From assembly GCA_903866485.1 (NCBI GenBank), contig CAIPNT010000149.1:1-6304 (forward strand): 6,304 bases of DNA. The letters run 5' to 3'. The notes below the pieces were generated by a model that was not told the origin of the DNA, did no database searches, and saw only the letters and a program-made list of their open reading frames with translations. The position numbers were made by a program, and so were the translations under genes. The stretch comes from an uncultured Micrococcales bacterium (GTDB lineage Bacteria > Actinomycetota > Actinomycetes > Actinomycetales > Microbacteriaceae). Below are positions 1-6,201 of this stretch, piece by piece (the first letter of the stretch is position 1; each line of letters opens with the position of its first letter).

Positions 1-39
1 GCAGATCACATTCTTGATGTCCTAGGTCAAGAGATATGA
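1..39 (+). CDS. coaBC: Possible C-terminal tail of CoaBC (phosphopantothenoylcysteine decarboxylase / phosphopantothenate-cysteine ligase), partial
   Basis: Frame 1 is open from the first base to a TGA stop at 37-39 and reads ADHILDVLGQEI. The other two forward frames both hit a stop within these bases. The short amphipathic tail with A-x-x-I-x-D resembles the end of actinobacterial CoaBC proteins, and coaBC is very commonly the gene immediately upstream of metK in this phylum. CoaBC carries out two consecutive steps of coenzyme A synthesis in the cytoplasm. Only 12 residues are visible and no catalytic motif lies in them, so the identity rests mainly on gene order. The stop codon lies inside the proposed metK -10 box. 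Confidence 0.42.
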   Translation, partial: ADHILDVLGQEI

Positions 40-40
40 T
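35..40 (+). promoter_or_regulatory. Putative -10 box of the metK promoter (leaderless type)
   Basis: TATGAT at 35-40 matches the bacterial -10 consensus TATAAT at five of six bases. Exactly six bases (TGACGA) separate it from the metK ATG at 47, so transcription would be expected to start at or next to the A of the start codon. A TTGATG at 14-19 could serve as a -35 element, but the 15-nt spacer is short. No strong Shine-Dalgarno lies before metK; the best candidate, AAGAGA at 29-34, is 12 nt away. The box overlaps the stop codon of the upstream reading frame. Inferred from sequence only. Confidence 0.55.
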
Positions 41-46
41 TGACGA

Positions 47-1240
47 ATGAGCGAGCTAAGACTTTTTACTTCAGAATCAGTTACCGAGGGTCATCCAGAC
101 AAGATCTGTGACCAGATTTCAGACTCGATTCTTGACGCCATGCTCGAACAAGACCCAAACTCGCGCGTCGCTGTTGAGACCATGGTCACCACCGGTTTGG
201 TTCACGTTGCCGGCGAGGTGACCACCGAGGGCTACGTCGAGATTCCTCGCATAGTGCGCGAAACCGTGCAAAAGATTGGCTACACCTCTTCGGACATTGG
301 TTTTGACGGCGCTAGCTGTGGTGTTTCAATCTCGATAGGTCAGCAATCACCCGATATCGCTCAGGGTGTTGACACCGGTTTCGAAACCCGCGAGGGCGGC
401 TCAGCCGACCGCTTTGACTCTCAGGGGGCAGGCGACCAGGGCATCATGTTTGGTTTTGCAACCAATGAGACAAAAACTCTGATGCCAACAGCCATTCATA
501 TTTCTCATCGACTATCTGAGCGACTTGCGTCGGTTCGAAAGAGCGGTGAGGTCGATTTCTTACGTCCAGACGGCAAGACCCAGGTAACCGTTGGTTACGA
601 GGGAACCATTCCGAAGACAATCGAAGCGGTTGTTCTCTCTACTCAGCACAACCCTGGTGTTTCACACGCCGACATTGTTGAGGCGATGCGCGAATCGGTG
701 ATTAACCCGATTCTTGAACAGACCGGCCTCGACTTCGCTGGAGCAAAGCTTTTCATCAACCCAACCGGAACCTTCGTGGTTGGTGGCCCGATGGGTGATG
801 CCGGCTTGACTGGTCGCAAGATCATTGTCGACACCTATGGTGGTGCTAGCCGTCATGGTGGTGGCTCGTTCTCGGGCAAAGACCCGTCAAAGGTTGATCG
901 CTCAGCCGCCTATGCACTTCGCCATGTTGCCAAGAATGTCGTAGCGGCTGGTTTGGCAGATCGCGTTGAGGTGCAGGTTGCTTATGCAATCGGTGTTGCC
1001 CGCCCAGTTGGTCTTTATGTCGAGACCTTCGGCACCGGCAAGGTTGCCGATGAAGCTATCGTCGCCGCAATCAACGAGGTGTTTGACCTGCGACCTAAGG
1101 CAATCATTGAAAGCTTGCAGCTATTGCGCCCAATCTATTCGAAGACCGCCGCCTATGGCCACTTCGGTCGCGAGCTGCCTGAATTCACCTGGGAAGCCAT
1201 AGACCGCGCCGACGCGCTTCGCGCAGCAGTCAACGCCTAG
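47..1240 (+). CDS. metK: S-adenosylmethionine synthetase (methionine adenosyltransferase)
   Basis: This cytoplasmic enzyme makes S-adenosylmethionine from methionine and ATP, releasing phosphate and pyrophosphate; members of the family work as homotetramers with Mg2+ and K+. The 397-residue product has the normal full length. All signature motifs are present: [12 protein letters not shown] at 15-26 (ATP/Mg-binding H16 and D18), E44 in the position of the methionine/K+ site glutamate, QQSPDI at 99-104, the GAGDQG motif at 127-132, [14 protein letters not shown] at 246-259 with the following DTYGG, and the phosphate-binding loop [12 protein letters not shown] at 271-282. The ATG at 47 gives the standard N-terminus ([11 protein letters not shown] begins at residue 9). 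It lies 7 nt after a probable coaBC stop and 8 nt before priA. Its SAM would supply, among others, RsmB downstream. A -10-like TATGAT 6 nt upstream suggests its own, leaderless transcript. No odd features in the protein. Confidence 0.98.
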   Translation: MSELRLFTSESVTEGHPDKICDQISDSILDAMLEQDPNSRVAVETMVTTGLVHVAGEVTTEGYVEIPRIVRETVQKIGYTSSDIGFDGASCGVSISIGQQSPDIAQGVDTGFETREGGSADRFDSQGAGDQGIMFGFATNETKTLMPTAIHISHRLSERLASVRKSGEVDFLRPDGKTQVTVGYEGTIPKTIEAVVLSTQHNPGVSHADIVEAMRESVINPILEQTGLDFAGAKLFINPTGTFVVGGPMGDAGLTGRKIIVDTYGGASRHGGGSFSGKDPSKVDRSAAYALRHVAKNVVAAGLADRVEVQVAYAIGVARPVGLYVETFGTGKVADEAIVAAINEVFDLRPKAIIESLQLLRPIYSKTAAYGHFGRELPEFTWEAIDRADALRAAVNA

Positions 1241-1248
1241 GCCAATAA

Positions 1249-3144
1249 ATGACGGGCTTTGGTGTTGCCAGAGTCGCAATCGACTCACCGCTTCCGGCAC
1301 TAGATCGTCTCTTCGACTATGAGATTGCCGATGGATTGCGTGGCAACATAGCAATTGGTTCACGTGTGCGAGTTCCGTTTGGCCGATCGGCTGGCCTGTC
1401 AGACGGCTTTGTGGTCGAGTTGGTCGAAACCTCCGAGTTCAAAGGCAAACTTGCGTCTCTCGATGAGGTTGTCTCAAGTGTTTCGGTGCTAGCGCCCGAA
1501 ATCTATTCGCTTTGTCGAGCGGTAGCCGACCGCCAGGCAGTCACAATCGCCGACGTCTTCAAGCTCGCGATTCCAACCCGTTCGGTTGCTGTCGAAAAGA
1601 AATGGCAATCGGCCATGGCTGACGTTGCGGTCTTACCTATCAACCGCATTGAACCTTCTAAGCCAGCCGGCAACCGCTCATTTGCTTTCATCGAGCCGCG
1701 CACTAATGAATATGGCCCAATCTGGGTGCAACAACTTGCTAACCGAGCCGAGGCAGCACTGCAAGCTGGTCAGTCGACCATTTTGGTGGTGCCAGACTTC
1801 AGAGATCAAGCTGTCATTCTTGAAAACCTTCGAGGCAAGTTGGGTGAGGCCTCGCTTACACAACTCGTTGACTACACCTCACAGCAAACCAATTCCCTGC
1901 GCTATGCCGCCTTCTTGCGCTGCCTCACTGGCGAGCCGGCGATTGTCGTCGGCAGCCGAGCTGCGCTCTATGCTCCGGTGGCCAACCTTGGCGAAATCAT
2001 CATCTGGGACGACGGCGACAGCAACCTTCAAGAACCAACCTCACCATATACGAACGCTCGAGACGTTGCTTTGATTCGTCAAAGCCAATCGGGTTGCAAC
2101 CTGCTTTTTACTTCGCACGCGCGCTCTTGCGAGGTCGAGCGTCTGGTTGAGATTGGATACCTAAAAGACATTTCAATTCCGTTTGCCGTGCCCAAACTGG
2201 CCATCTCAGAGGCCTCGGCTCGAGTGGATTCGCTCGCCTGGCAAACCATCCGGCGAGCACTCGATCAGGATGATGCAGTGCTGGTGCAGGTTGCCTCTAG
2301 AGGCCAATCGGTTTCGGTCTATTGTGGCGGTTGCGCCGAGCGCGCCAAATGTGCCAACTGTGCCGGGCCGCTCTGGGTCGACTCGCAAGGTCAACCTCGC
2401 TGCCGCTGGTGCAACGCCAACAACCTCGCATTCAGTTGCACAAACTGCGGCAATCGCACTCTCAAACAGGGCCGAGCCGGGGCAACCCGCACCACCGCCG
2501 AATTCGGCAAGGCTTTTGCCGGCACCAAGATCATCGAGTCAAACGGCGACAACCGGCTCGAGAGCGTGCCGGCTGGCAAGAAGATCGTGGTTTCTACACC
2601 CGAGGCCGAACCTCGCATCGAGGGAGGCTATGGTGCGGTGATATTGCTCGACTGCAACGAAATGCTGTCTAGAGATAATCTTCGGGCTAGCGAAGACGCG
2701 GTTCGAATCTGGTCTAACACCATTGCTCTCATGAAACCCGGCGGGCTCGCCGTTGCCGTTGGCCTGCAGGGTTTTCTTGGGCAAAAGCTGGCTCTTTGGT
2801 CTCAAGCCGAAATCTCGCGCCACGAATACCATTCGCGTGCAGAACTCAGGTTTCCACCTTTCATCAGAATGGCTTCGCTCGCGGGGGAGCGAGACCTTCT
2901 TGCCAAGGTGCTTGAAGCACTGCCGGCAGACATTGAAATTCTTGGACCGATGCCATTGACCGGCAAGGGTGCTGCCGTAGACGATTGGCGCGCGCTGATC
3001 CGCTATGAATACTCCCAAGGCGCTAGTCTGGCCGCAACGCTCAAGGCGCAGGTTTTGCTAGCCACGGCAGGCGCTAAGCGCGTGAGCGCCAAGTCGGGTC
3101 GAGCTCAGCGTCCAATTCAAATCAAGATGGACACGGTAATCTAG
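1249..3144 (+). CDS. priA: PriA-like primosomal protein N' (replication restart), lacking helicase ATPase motifs
   Basis: The 631-residue product is full length for actinobacterial PriA. Residues 1 to about 109 form the N-terminal 3'-DNA-end-binding domain (VARVAIDSPLPALDRLFDYEI near the start). A degenerate helicase core follows. The zinc-binding insert is intact, with four CxxC pairs at C359/C362, C368/C371, C385/C388 and C397/C400, the spacing seen in true PriA. The C-terminal domain has FPPF at 535-538 and ILGP at 564-567. What is missing is ATP binding: no GxTGSGKT loop occurs before residue 165, the DEEH box is replaced by WDDGD at 253-257, and the motif V and VI regions (about 445-455 and 485-505) lack the usual GTQM and GRAGR sequences. 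Known actinobacterial homologues share this loss and are thought not to be helicases; a DNA-binding/loading role at stalled forks is inferred. The start lies 8 nt after metK with only a weak TAGG ahead, suggesting translational coupling. Confidence 0.93.
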   Translation: MTGFGVARVAIDSPLPALDRLFDYEIADGLRGNIAIGSRVRVPFGRSAGLSDGFVVELVETSEFKGKLASLDEVVSSVSVLAPEIYSLCRAVADRQAVTIADVFKLAIPTRSVAVEKKWQSAMADVAVLPINRIEPSKPAGNRSFAFIEPRTNEYGPIWVQQLANRAEAALQAGQSTILVVPDFRDQAVILENLRGKLGEASLTQLVDYTSQQTNSLRYAAFLRCLTGEPAIVVGSRAALYAPVANLGEIIIWDDGDSNLQEPTSPYTNARDVALIRQSQSGCNLLFTSHARSCEVERLVEIGYLKDISIPFAVPKLAISEASARVDSLAWQTIRRALDQDDAVLVQVASRGQSVSVYCGGCAERAKCANCAGPLWVDSQGQPRCRWCNANNLAFSCTNCGNRTLKQGRAGATRTTAEFGKAFAGTKIIESNGDNRLESVPAGKKIVVSTPEAEPRIEGGYGAVILLDCNEMLSRDNLRASEDAVRIWSNTIALMKPGGLAVAVGLQGFLGQKLALWSQAEISRHEYHSRAELRFPPFIRMASLAGERDLLAKVLEALPADIEILGPMPLTGKGAAVDDWRALIRYEYSQGASLAATLKAQVLLATAGAKRVSAKSGRAQRPIQIKMDTVI

Positions 3145-3150
3145 ACCCTT

Positions 3151-3156
3151 GAAAGG
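3151..3156 (+). promoter_or_regulatory. Candidate ribosome-binding site supporting the fmt TTG start
   Basis: GAAAGG in the priA-fmt gap resembles part of the Shine-Dalgarno consensus GAAAGGAGG. It ends 12 nt before the TTG at 3169, which is longer than optimal. No ATG or GTG in the fmt frame lies between it and the TTG, so it helps to fix the non-ATG start. Confidence 0.4.
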
Positions 3157-3168
3157 TTCGGTCAGTCT

Positions 3169-4125
3169 TTGAAAATAGTCTTCGCAGGAACGCCCGCAAA
3201 TGCGGCGCAAACCTTGAGGGCTTTGGCAGACTCGGCCTTCGAAGTGGTTGCCGTTCTAACTCGCACCGATGCTTTGGTTGGCCGCAAAAAGGTGCTGACG
3301 CCCTCTGCAGTTGCCGAGACGGCAACCTCGCTCGGCATCCCGGTGATTAAGGCCAATCGGGTCGACGAGAGCGTTTCTTCTCAGATCGCCGCCACCGGCG
3401 CAGAACTCGGCGTGATTGTCGCCTACGGAGCCCTGCTAGATCAGGCGGCGCTAGACTCACTTGAGCTCGGCTGGATCAATCTTCACTACAGCCTGTTGCC
3501 AAAGTGGCGAGGGGCCGCACCGGTGCAACGAGCAATCATGAATGGCGATCGCGAAACCGGAGTCACTCTGTTTCAACTCGATCGAGGCATGGATACCGGG
3601 CCGATTCATCTGCAGATTCCAACCGTAATTGAACCCACCGAGAACACCGCCGAATTGCTAGTGCGATTAACTCAGCTCGGCATCACCGGGCTAGCCGAGC
3701 TGCTGCCAAGAATCGCATCGGGTTTGGCCATGCCAATCGCCCAAGACTCGGCCTTAATTGCAACTTTGCCAACCGCAGACAAACTTAGCCGCGAGGACGC
3801 CCGAATCAGCTGGCATAAAAATTCTGTCGAAATTGAACACCAGATTCGAGCGCTAAACCCTGAACCGATGGCTTGGACAACCCTTAATGACGAGCCTTTT
3901 CGAATTCTCGAAGCACGAGCACTGGGTGCCACCGACTGGCAAGCGCTTTCCGGCGCTGAGCTGCAGATTGGCGAGTTGAAGCTTGAGAGCGGTCGAACAC
4001 TGGTTTGCTGTGGCAATGGATCACTGCTCGAGTTGAAGGTCGTTCAGCCTGCTGGCAAAAAGCCGATGAGTTCTGGCGACTGGGCCAGGGGATTGACCGA
4101 CGGCAAGAGAGTGATTTATGTATAA
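3169..4125 (+). CDS. fmt: Methionyl-tRNA formyltransferase (TTG start)
   Basis: Fmt transfers a formyl group from 10-formyltetrahydrofolate to Met-tRNA(fMet), producing the bacterial initiator tRNA in the cytoplasm. The 318-residue product has the family's usual length. The N-terminal Rossmann-like domain opens MKIVFAGTP, so the TTG at 3169 is the start; there is no upstream in-frame ATG after the priA stop and the conserved residues begin at codon 2. Catalytic residues are visible as N104 and H106 in the INLHYSLLPKWRG stretch (103-115) and D142 in RGMDTGP. The C-terminal tRNA-binding domain starts near 205 (ARISWHKNS, then ALNPEPMAWT). The gene sits 24 nt after priA; GAAAGG at 3151-3156 may be a ribosome-binding site, though the 12-nt spacing is long. 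It overlaps rsmB by 8 nt, implying co-translation. A TTG start is usually weaker than ATG and may lower expression. Confidence 0.97.
   Translation: MKIVFAGTPANAAQTLRALADSAFEVVAVLTRTDALVGRKKVLTPSAVAETATSLGIPVIKANRVDESVSSQIAATGAELGVIVAYGALLDQAALDSLELGWINLHYSLLPKWRGAAPVQRAIMNGDRETGVTLFQLDRGMDTGPIHLQIPTVIEPTENTAELLVRLTQLGITGLAELLPRIASGLAMPIAQDSALIATLPTADKLSREDARISWHKNSVEIEHQIRALNPEPMAWTTLNDEPFRILEARALGATDWQALSGAELQIGELKLESGRTLVCCGNGSLLELKVVQPAGKKPMSSGDWARGLTDGKRVIYV
4105..4111 (+). promoter_or_regulatory. Ribosome-binding site for rsmB inside the fmt 3' end
   Basis: AAGAGAG lies 6 nt upstream of the rsmB ATG (4118) and within the last codons of fmt. Its purine-rich sequence and normal spacing support the overlapping ATG as the rsmB start and suggest translational coupling with fmt. 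Confidence 0.45.
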
Positions 4126-5488
4126 CAAGAAGACCACGGCAAGAACCATAGCCCTTGACTTGCTGCGCGCGGTTGAACTCAACGATGCCTATGCCAACCT
4201 GCTTTTGCCGAAACTTTTGGCCGAGTCGAAGCTAGATACCCGAGACACCGGCTTTGCCCAGGAGATGGCCTTCGGAACCCTGCGCTGGCAGCTGTTTTAT
4301 GACCGGGTGATTGAAGAGTGTGCCCAACGCTACAGCGATGAAATCGACATCGAGGCCCTAATCGTGCTGCGTCTAGGTGCACACCAGATTCTTGGCATGC
4401 GAGTGCCTTCGCATGCCGCACTAAGCGAAACCGTAAACCTGACCAAGGGTCACCTTAGCCGAGGGGCCGAGGGTTTTGTCAATGGAGTGCTGCGCCGAGT
4501 GTCAGAGCGCACGCGCGATGAATGGCTAGACATCGTCTTGTCACACATCAAAGACCCCTATGAGGCCCTCGCGGTTGAGTTTTCACACCCTATCTGGGTA
4601 GTTCGAGCCCTTGAGCAGGCACTTCGGGTTGACAGTCGAAAAGAGGCCCTGCGCGACCTTCTGCTGGCCGATAACCTTGCACCGCTGGTCAGCTTGGTTG
4701 CCTTGCCTGGAATGGCAACAAAGCGCGATTTCGAAGACCTAGAGGTTGGCCCGGCCAGCCCAATTGGCGCACTGCTGGACGGCGGTGACCCAAACCAGCT
4801 GGTTGCGTTCCGCGAGGGGCGCATCCGGGTTCAAGATCAAGGCTCACAGTTGGCGGCGCTTGCGCTGGTTGATGCCGAACCAGTCAAGGCCGGCGAGATC
4901 TGGCTCGACATGTGTGCCGGCCCCGGAGGCAAGGCGGCGCTAATGGCGGCGGAAGCCAAGCTCAACAAGGTTCAATTTGTGGCAAACGAGCTGCAGCCAC
5001 ACCGGGCCAAGCTGGTTCAACAGGCGCTCGAACCAATTGATCGACTCATCCGCGTGACGGTCGAAGACGGTCGAAAGATCGGCGAAGCAACACCGGCACG
5101 CTATGACCGAATTCTGCTGGATGCGCCATGCACGGGCTTGGGTGCGCTTCGTCGTCGCCCAGAGGCTCGCTGGCGCAAACAGCCAAACGATGTGGCCGAA
5201 TTGGCAACGCTTCAGCAAGAACTGCTGGCCAGCGCTTGGGGTGCACTAAAGCCCGGAGGCATTCTGGCCTATGTGACTTGCTCGCCGCACCAGGGTGAGA
5301 CCACGGCAATCATCGACTGGGGGCAAAAGAAGCTTGGTGAGGGCTTTGAACTGCTTGACACAAACGCAGTGCTTGCCGAGATAAACCCCCAGTTGCACCT
5401 GAATCGCAAGCGCAAGACCGCTCAGTTGTGGCCAGATCTAAACCACACCGACGCGATGTTTATCGCTCTTATCAAAAAGGCTGAATAG
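4118..5488 (+). CDS. rsmB: 16S rRNA (cytosine-967-C5)-methyltransferase RsmB (Sun/Fmu family)
   Basis: RsmB uses SAM to form m5C at position 967 (E. coli numbering) of 16S rRNA during small-subunit assembly. The 456-residue product has both expected parts. An N-terminal NusB-like RNA-binding helical domain spans about residues 5-135 (ARTIALDLL, DAYANLLLP, FVNGVLRRV). The C-terminal Rossmann methyltransferase domain has the SAM-binding motif DMCAGPGGK at 264-272, E291 in ANELQPHRAK, motif IV DAPCTG at 335-340 with C338, and motif VI TCSPH at 387-391 with C388. Two cysteines are the hallmark of RNA m5C methyltransferases: the TCSP cysteine attacks the base and the PC cysteine helps release product. 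The end WPDLNHTDAMF is also family-typical. The start overlaps the fmt stop by 8 nt, placing both translation genes in one unit. A perfect 9-bp inverted repeat at 4394-4417 lies in the NusB-like part. Confidence 0.95.
   Translation: MYNKKTTARTIALDLLRAVELNDAYANLLLPKLLAESKLDTRDTGFAQEMAFGTLRWQLFYDRVIEECAQRYSDEIDIEALIVLRLGAHQILGMRVPSHAALSETVNLTKGHLSRGAEGFVNGVLRRVSERTRDEWLDIVLSHIKDPYEALAVEFSHPIWVVRALEQALRVDSRKEALRDLLLADNLAPLVSLVALPGMATKRDFEDLEVGPASPIGALLDGGDPNQLVAFREGRIRVQDQGSQLAALALVDAEPVKAGEIWLDMCAGPGGKAALMAAEAKLNKVQFVANELQPHRAKLVQQALEPIDRLIRVTVEDGRKIGEATPARYDRILLDAPCTGLGALRRRPEARWRKQPNDVAELATLQQELLASAWGALKPGGILAYVTCSPHQGETTAIIDWGQKKLGEGFELLDTNAVLAEINPQLHLNRKRKTAQLWPDLNHTDAMFIALIKKAE
4394..4417. 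repeat. Perfect 9-bp inverted repeat with 6-nt loop inside rsmB
   Basis: GGCATGCGA (4394-4402) and TCGCATGCC (4409-4417) are exact reverse complements separated by GTGCCT. They could form an RNA hairpin or a protein-binding dyad. It encodes GMRVPSHA, a segment conserved in actinobacterial RsmB, so the protein sequence constrains part of it. There is no U-tract after it, so it is not a classical terminator. Chance occurrence in a window of this size is plausible. Confidence 0.5.
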
Positions 5489-5489
5489 T

Positions 5490-5495
5490 TAGGCT
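5490..5495 (+). promoter_or_regulatory. Putative -10 box of an rpe promoter (leaderless type)
   Basis: TAGGCT matches the actinobacterial -10 pattern TANNNT. It ends six bases (TATTGC) before the rpe ATG at 5502, the same geometry as the boxes before metK and hisE. No convincing -35 is seen upstream. The AGG within it (5491-5493, 8 nt before the ATG) could instead act as a weak ribosome-binding site. Confidence 0.42.
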
Positions 5496-5501
5496 TATTG
5501 C

Positions 5502-6173
5502 ATGTCAGCGAGATTGAACCCAAGCATCCTGTCAGCGGATTTCGTGAATTTCGAGCGAGACTTTGGCACCATCGCAAACTGCGACCTGATTCACGTTGAC
5601 GTGATGGACAACAACTTTGTTCCGAACCTCACCTTTGGCTTGCCGATGGTGGCTCGGATGCAACAGATCACGCCTAAGCCGCTTGACGTGCACCTGATGA
5701 TCGCCAACGTCGATCGCTGGGCAGTTGGTTATGCTGAAACCGGAGCCTTTTCGGTGACATTTCACGCCGAGGCCTCCGAAAACCCGGTGAAACTTGCTCG
5801 TGCACTTCGAGCAGCGGGTGCTCGTGCCGGCGTGGCCATCAAACCGGGAACCGATGTCGAAACGTTCTTGGATGAGCTTGCCGAATTTGACCAGTTGCTT
5901 GTCATGACTGTTGAACCTGGTTTTGGCGGTCAGGGGCTTATTGAAGAGACCCTTAGCAAAGTGACCAAGGCAAGGCGTCGCATCGATGCAGAAAAGCTCG
6001 ATGTCTGGTTGCAGGTTGATGGCGGCGTCGATGAAACCAACATCGAGCGCATTGCCCAGATGGGTGCCGACACTTTTGTTGCCGGAAGTGCCGTTTTCAA
6101 GGCCGAAGACCGGGCCAAACAGATCGAAAACCTGCGCGATTTGGCCAATCTTGGGCTATCACACCGCCACTAA
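5502..6173 (+). CDS. rpe: Ribulose-phosphate 3-epimerase
   Basis: Rpe interconverts D-ribulose 5-phosphate and D-xylulose 5-phosphate in the pentose phosphate pathway (cytoplasm). The 223-residue product is a complete (beta/alpha)8 barrel of usual length. It starts with LNPSILSADF (S8 near the substrate), then HVDVMDNNFVPNLTFG from residue 31, giving metal ligand H31 and catalytic D33. LDVHLMI places the metal ligand H64 and M66 at the active site. VEPGFGGQ at 137-144 is the family phosphate-side loop, and VDGGV at 172-176 provides the second catalytic/metal aspartate D173. GADTFVAGSAVF near 188-199 binds the phosphate. The metal set H31/D33/H64/D173 is intact, so activity is expected. The ATG at 5502 lies 13 nt after rsmB, with a TANNNT box 6 nt before it. 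Its position before hisE links pentose phosphate supply to PRPP-dependent histidine synthesis; that link is inference from gene order. Confidence 0.97.
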   Translation: MSARLNPSILSADFVNFERDFGTIANCDLIHVDVMDNNFVPNLTFGLPMVARMQQITPKPLDVHLMIANVDRWAVGYAETGAFSVTFHAEASENPVKLARALRAAGARAGVAIKPGTDVETFLDELAEFDQLLVMTVEPGFGGQGLIEETLSKVTKARRRIDAEKLDVWLQVDGGVDETNIERIAQMGADTFVAGSAVFKAEDRAKQIENLRDLANLGLSHRH

Positions 6174-6189
6174 CCGCGATTTCACAGGG

Positions 6190-6195
6190 TAACCT
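6190..6195 (+). promoter_or_regulatory. Putative -10 box of a hisE promoter (leaderless type)
   Basis: TAACCT fits TANNNT and lies in the short rpe-hisE gap. Six bases (AGAGTC) separate it from the hisE ATG at 6202, predicting a transcript that begins at the start codon. No good -35 hexamer is visible. Ribosome-binding candidates are weak: AGGG at 6186-6189 is 12 nt away. Confidence 0.42.
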
Positions 6196-6201
6196 AGAGT
6201 C

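Noticed and set aside
1..46. SAM riboswitch upstream of metK
   Set aside because: Only 46 nt are visible, most of them read as coding in frame 1, and a -10 box sits directly at the start codon; no aptamer-like pairing is seen.
1586..2074. 162-codon + strand reading frame in another phase
   Set aside because: It is contained in priA, with low-complexity S/L-rich composition typical of an out-of-frame shadow.
2293..2304. 12-bp perfect palindrome GCCTCTAGAGGC in priA
   Set aside because: One or two such palindromes are expected by chance in a sequence of this length, and it is inside coding sequence with no supporting context.
2539..3018. 159-codon reverse-strand reading frame
   Set aside because: It lies wholly inside priA, shows no recognisable domain or start signal, and the + strand protein has clear family conservation across the same bases.
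1249..3144. priA as a decayed pseudogene because helicase motifs are missing
   Set aside because: The frame is intact for 631 codons, all eight zinc cysteines and both end domains are conserved, and the same motif loss is known in actinobacterial homologues.
3145..3168. Terminator in the priA-fmt gap
   Set aside because: Only a 4-bp CCTT/AAGG pairing with a 2-nt loop and no T-run; too weak for an intrinsic terminator.
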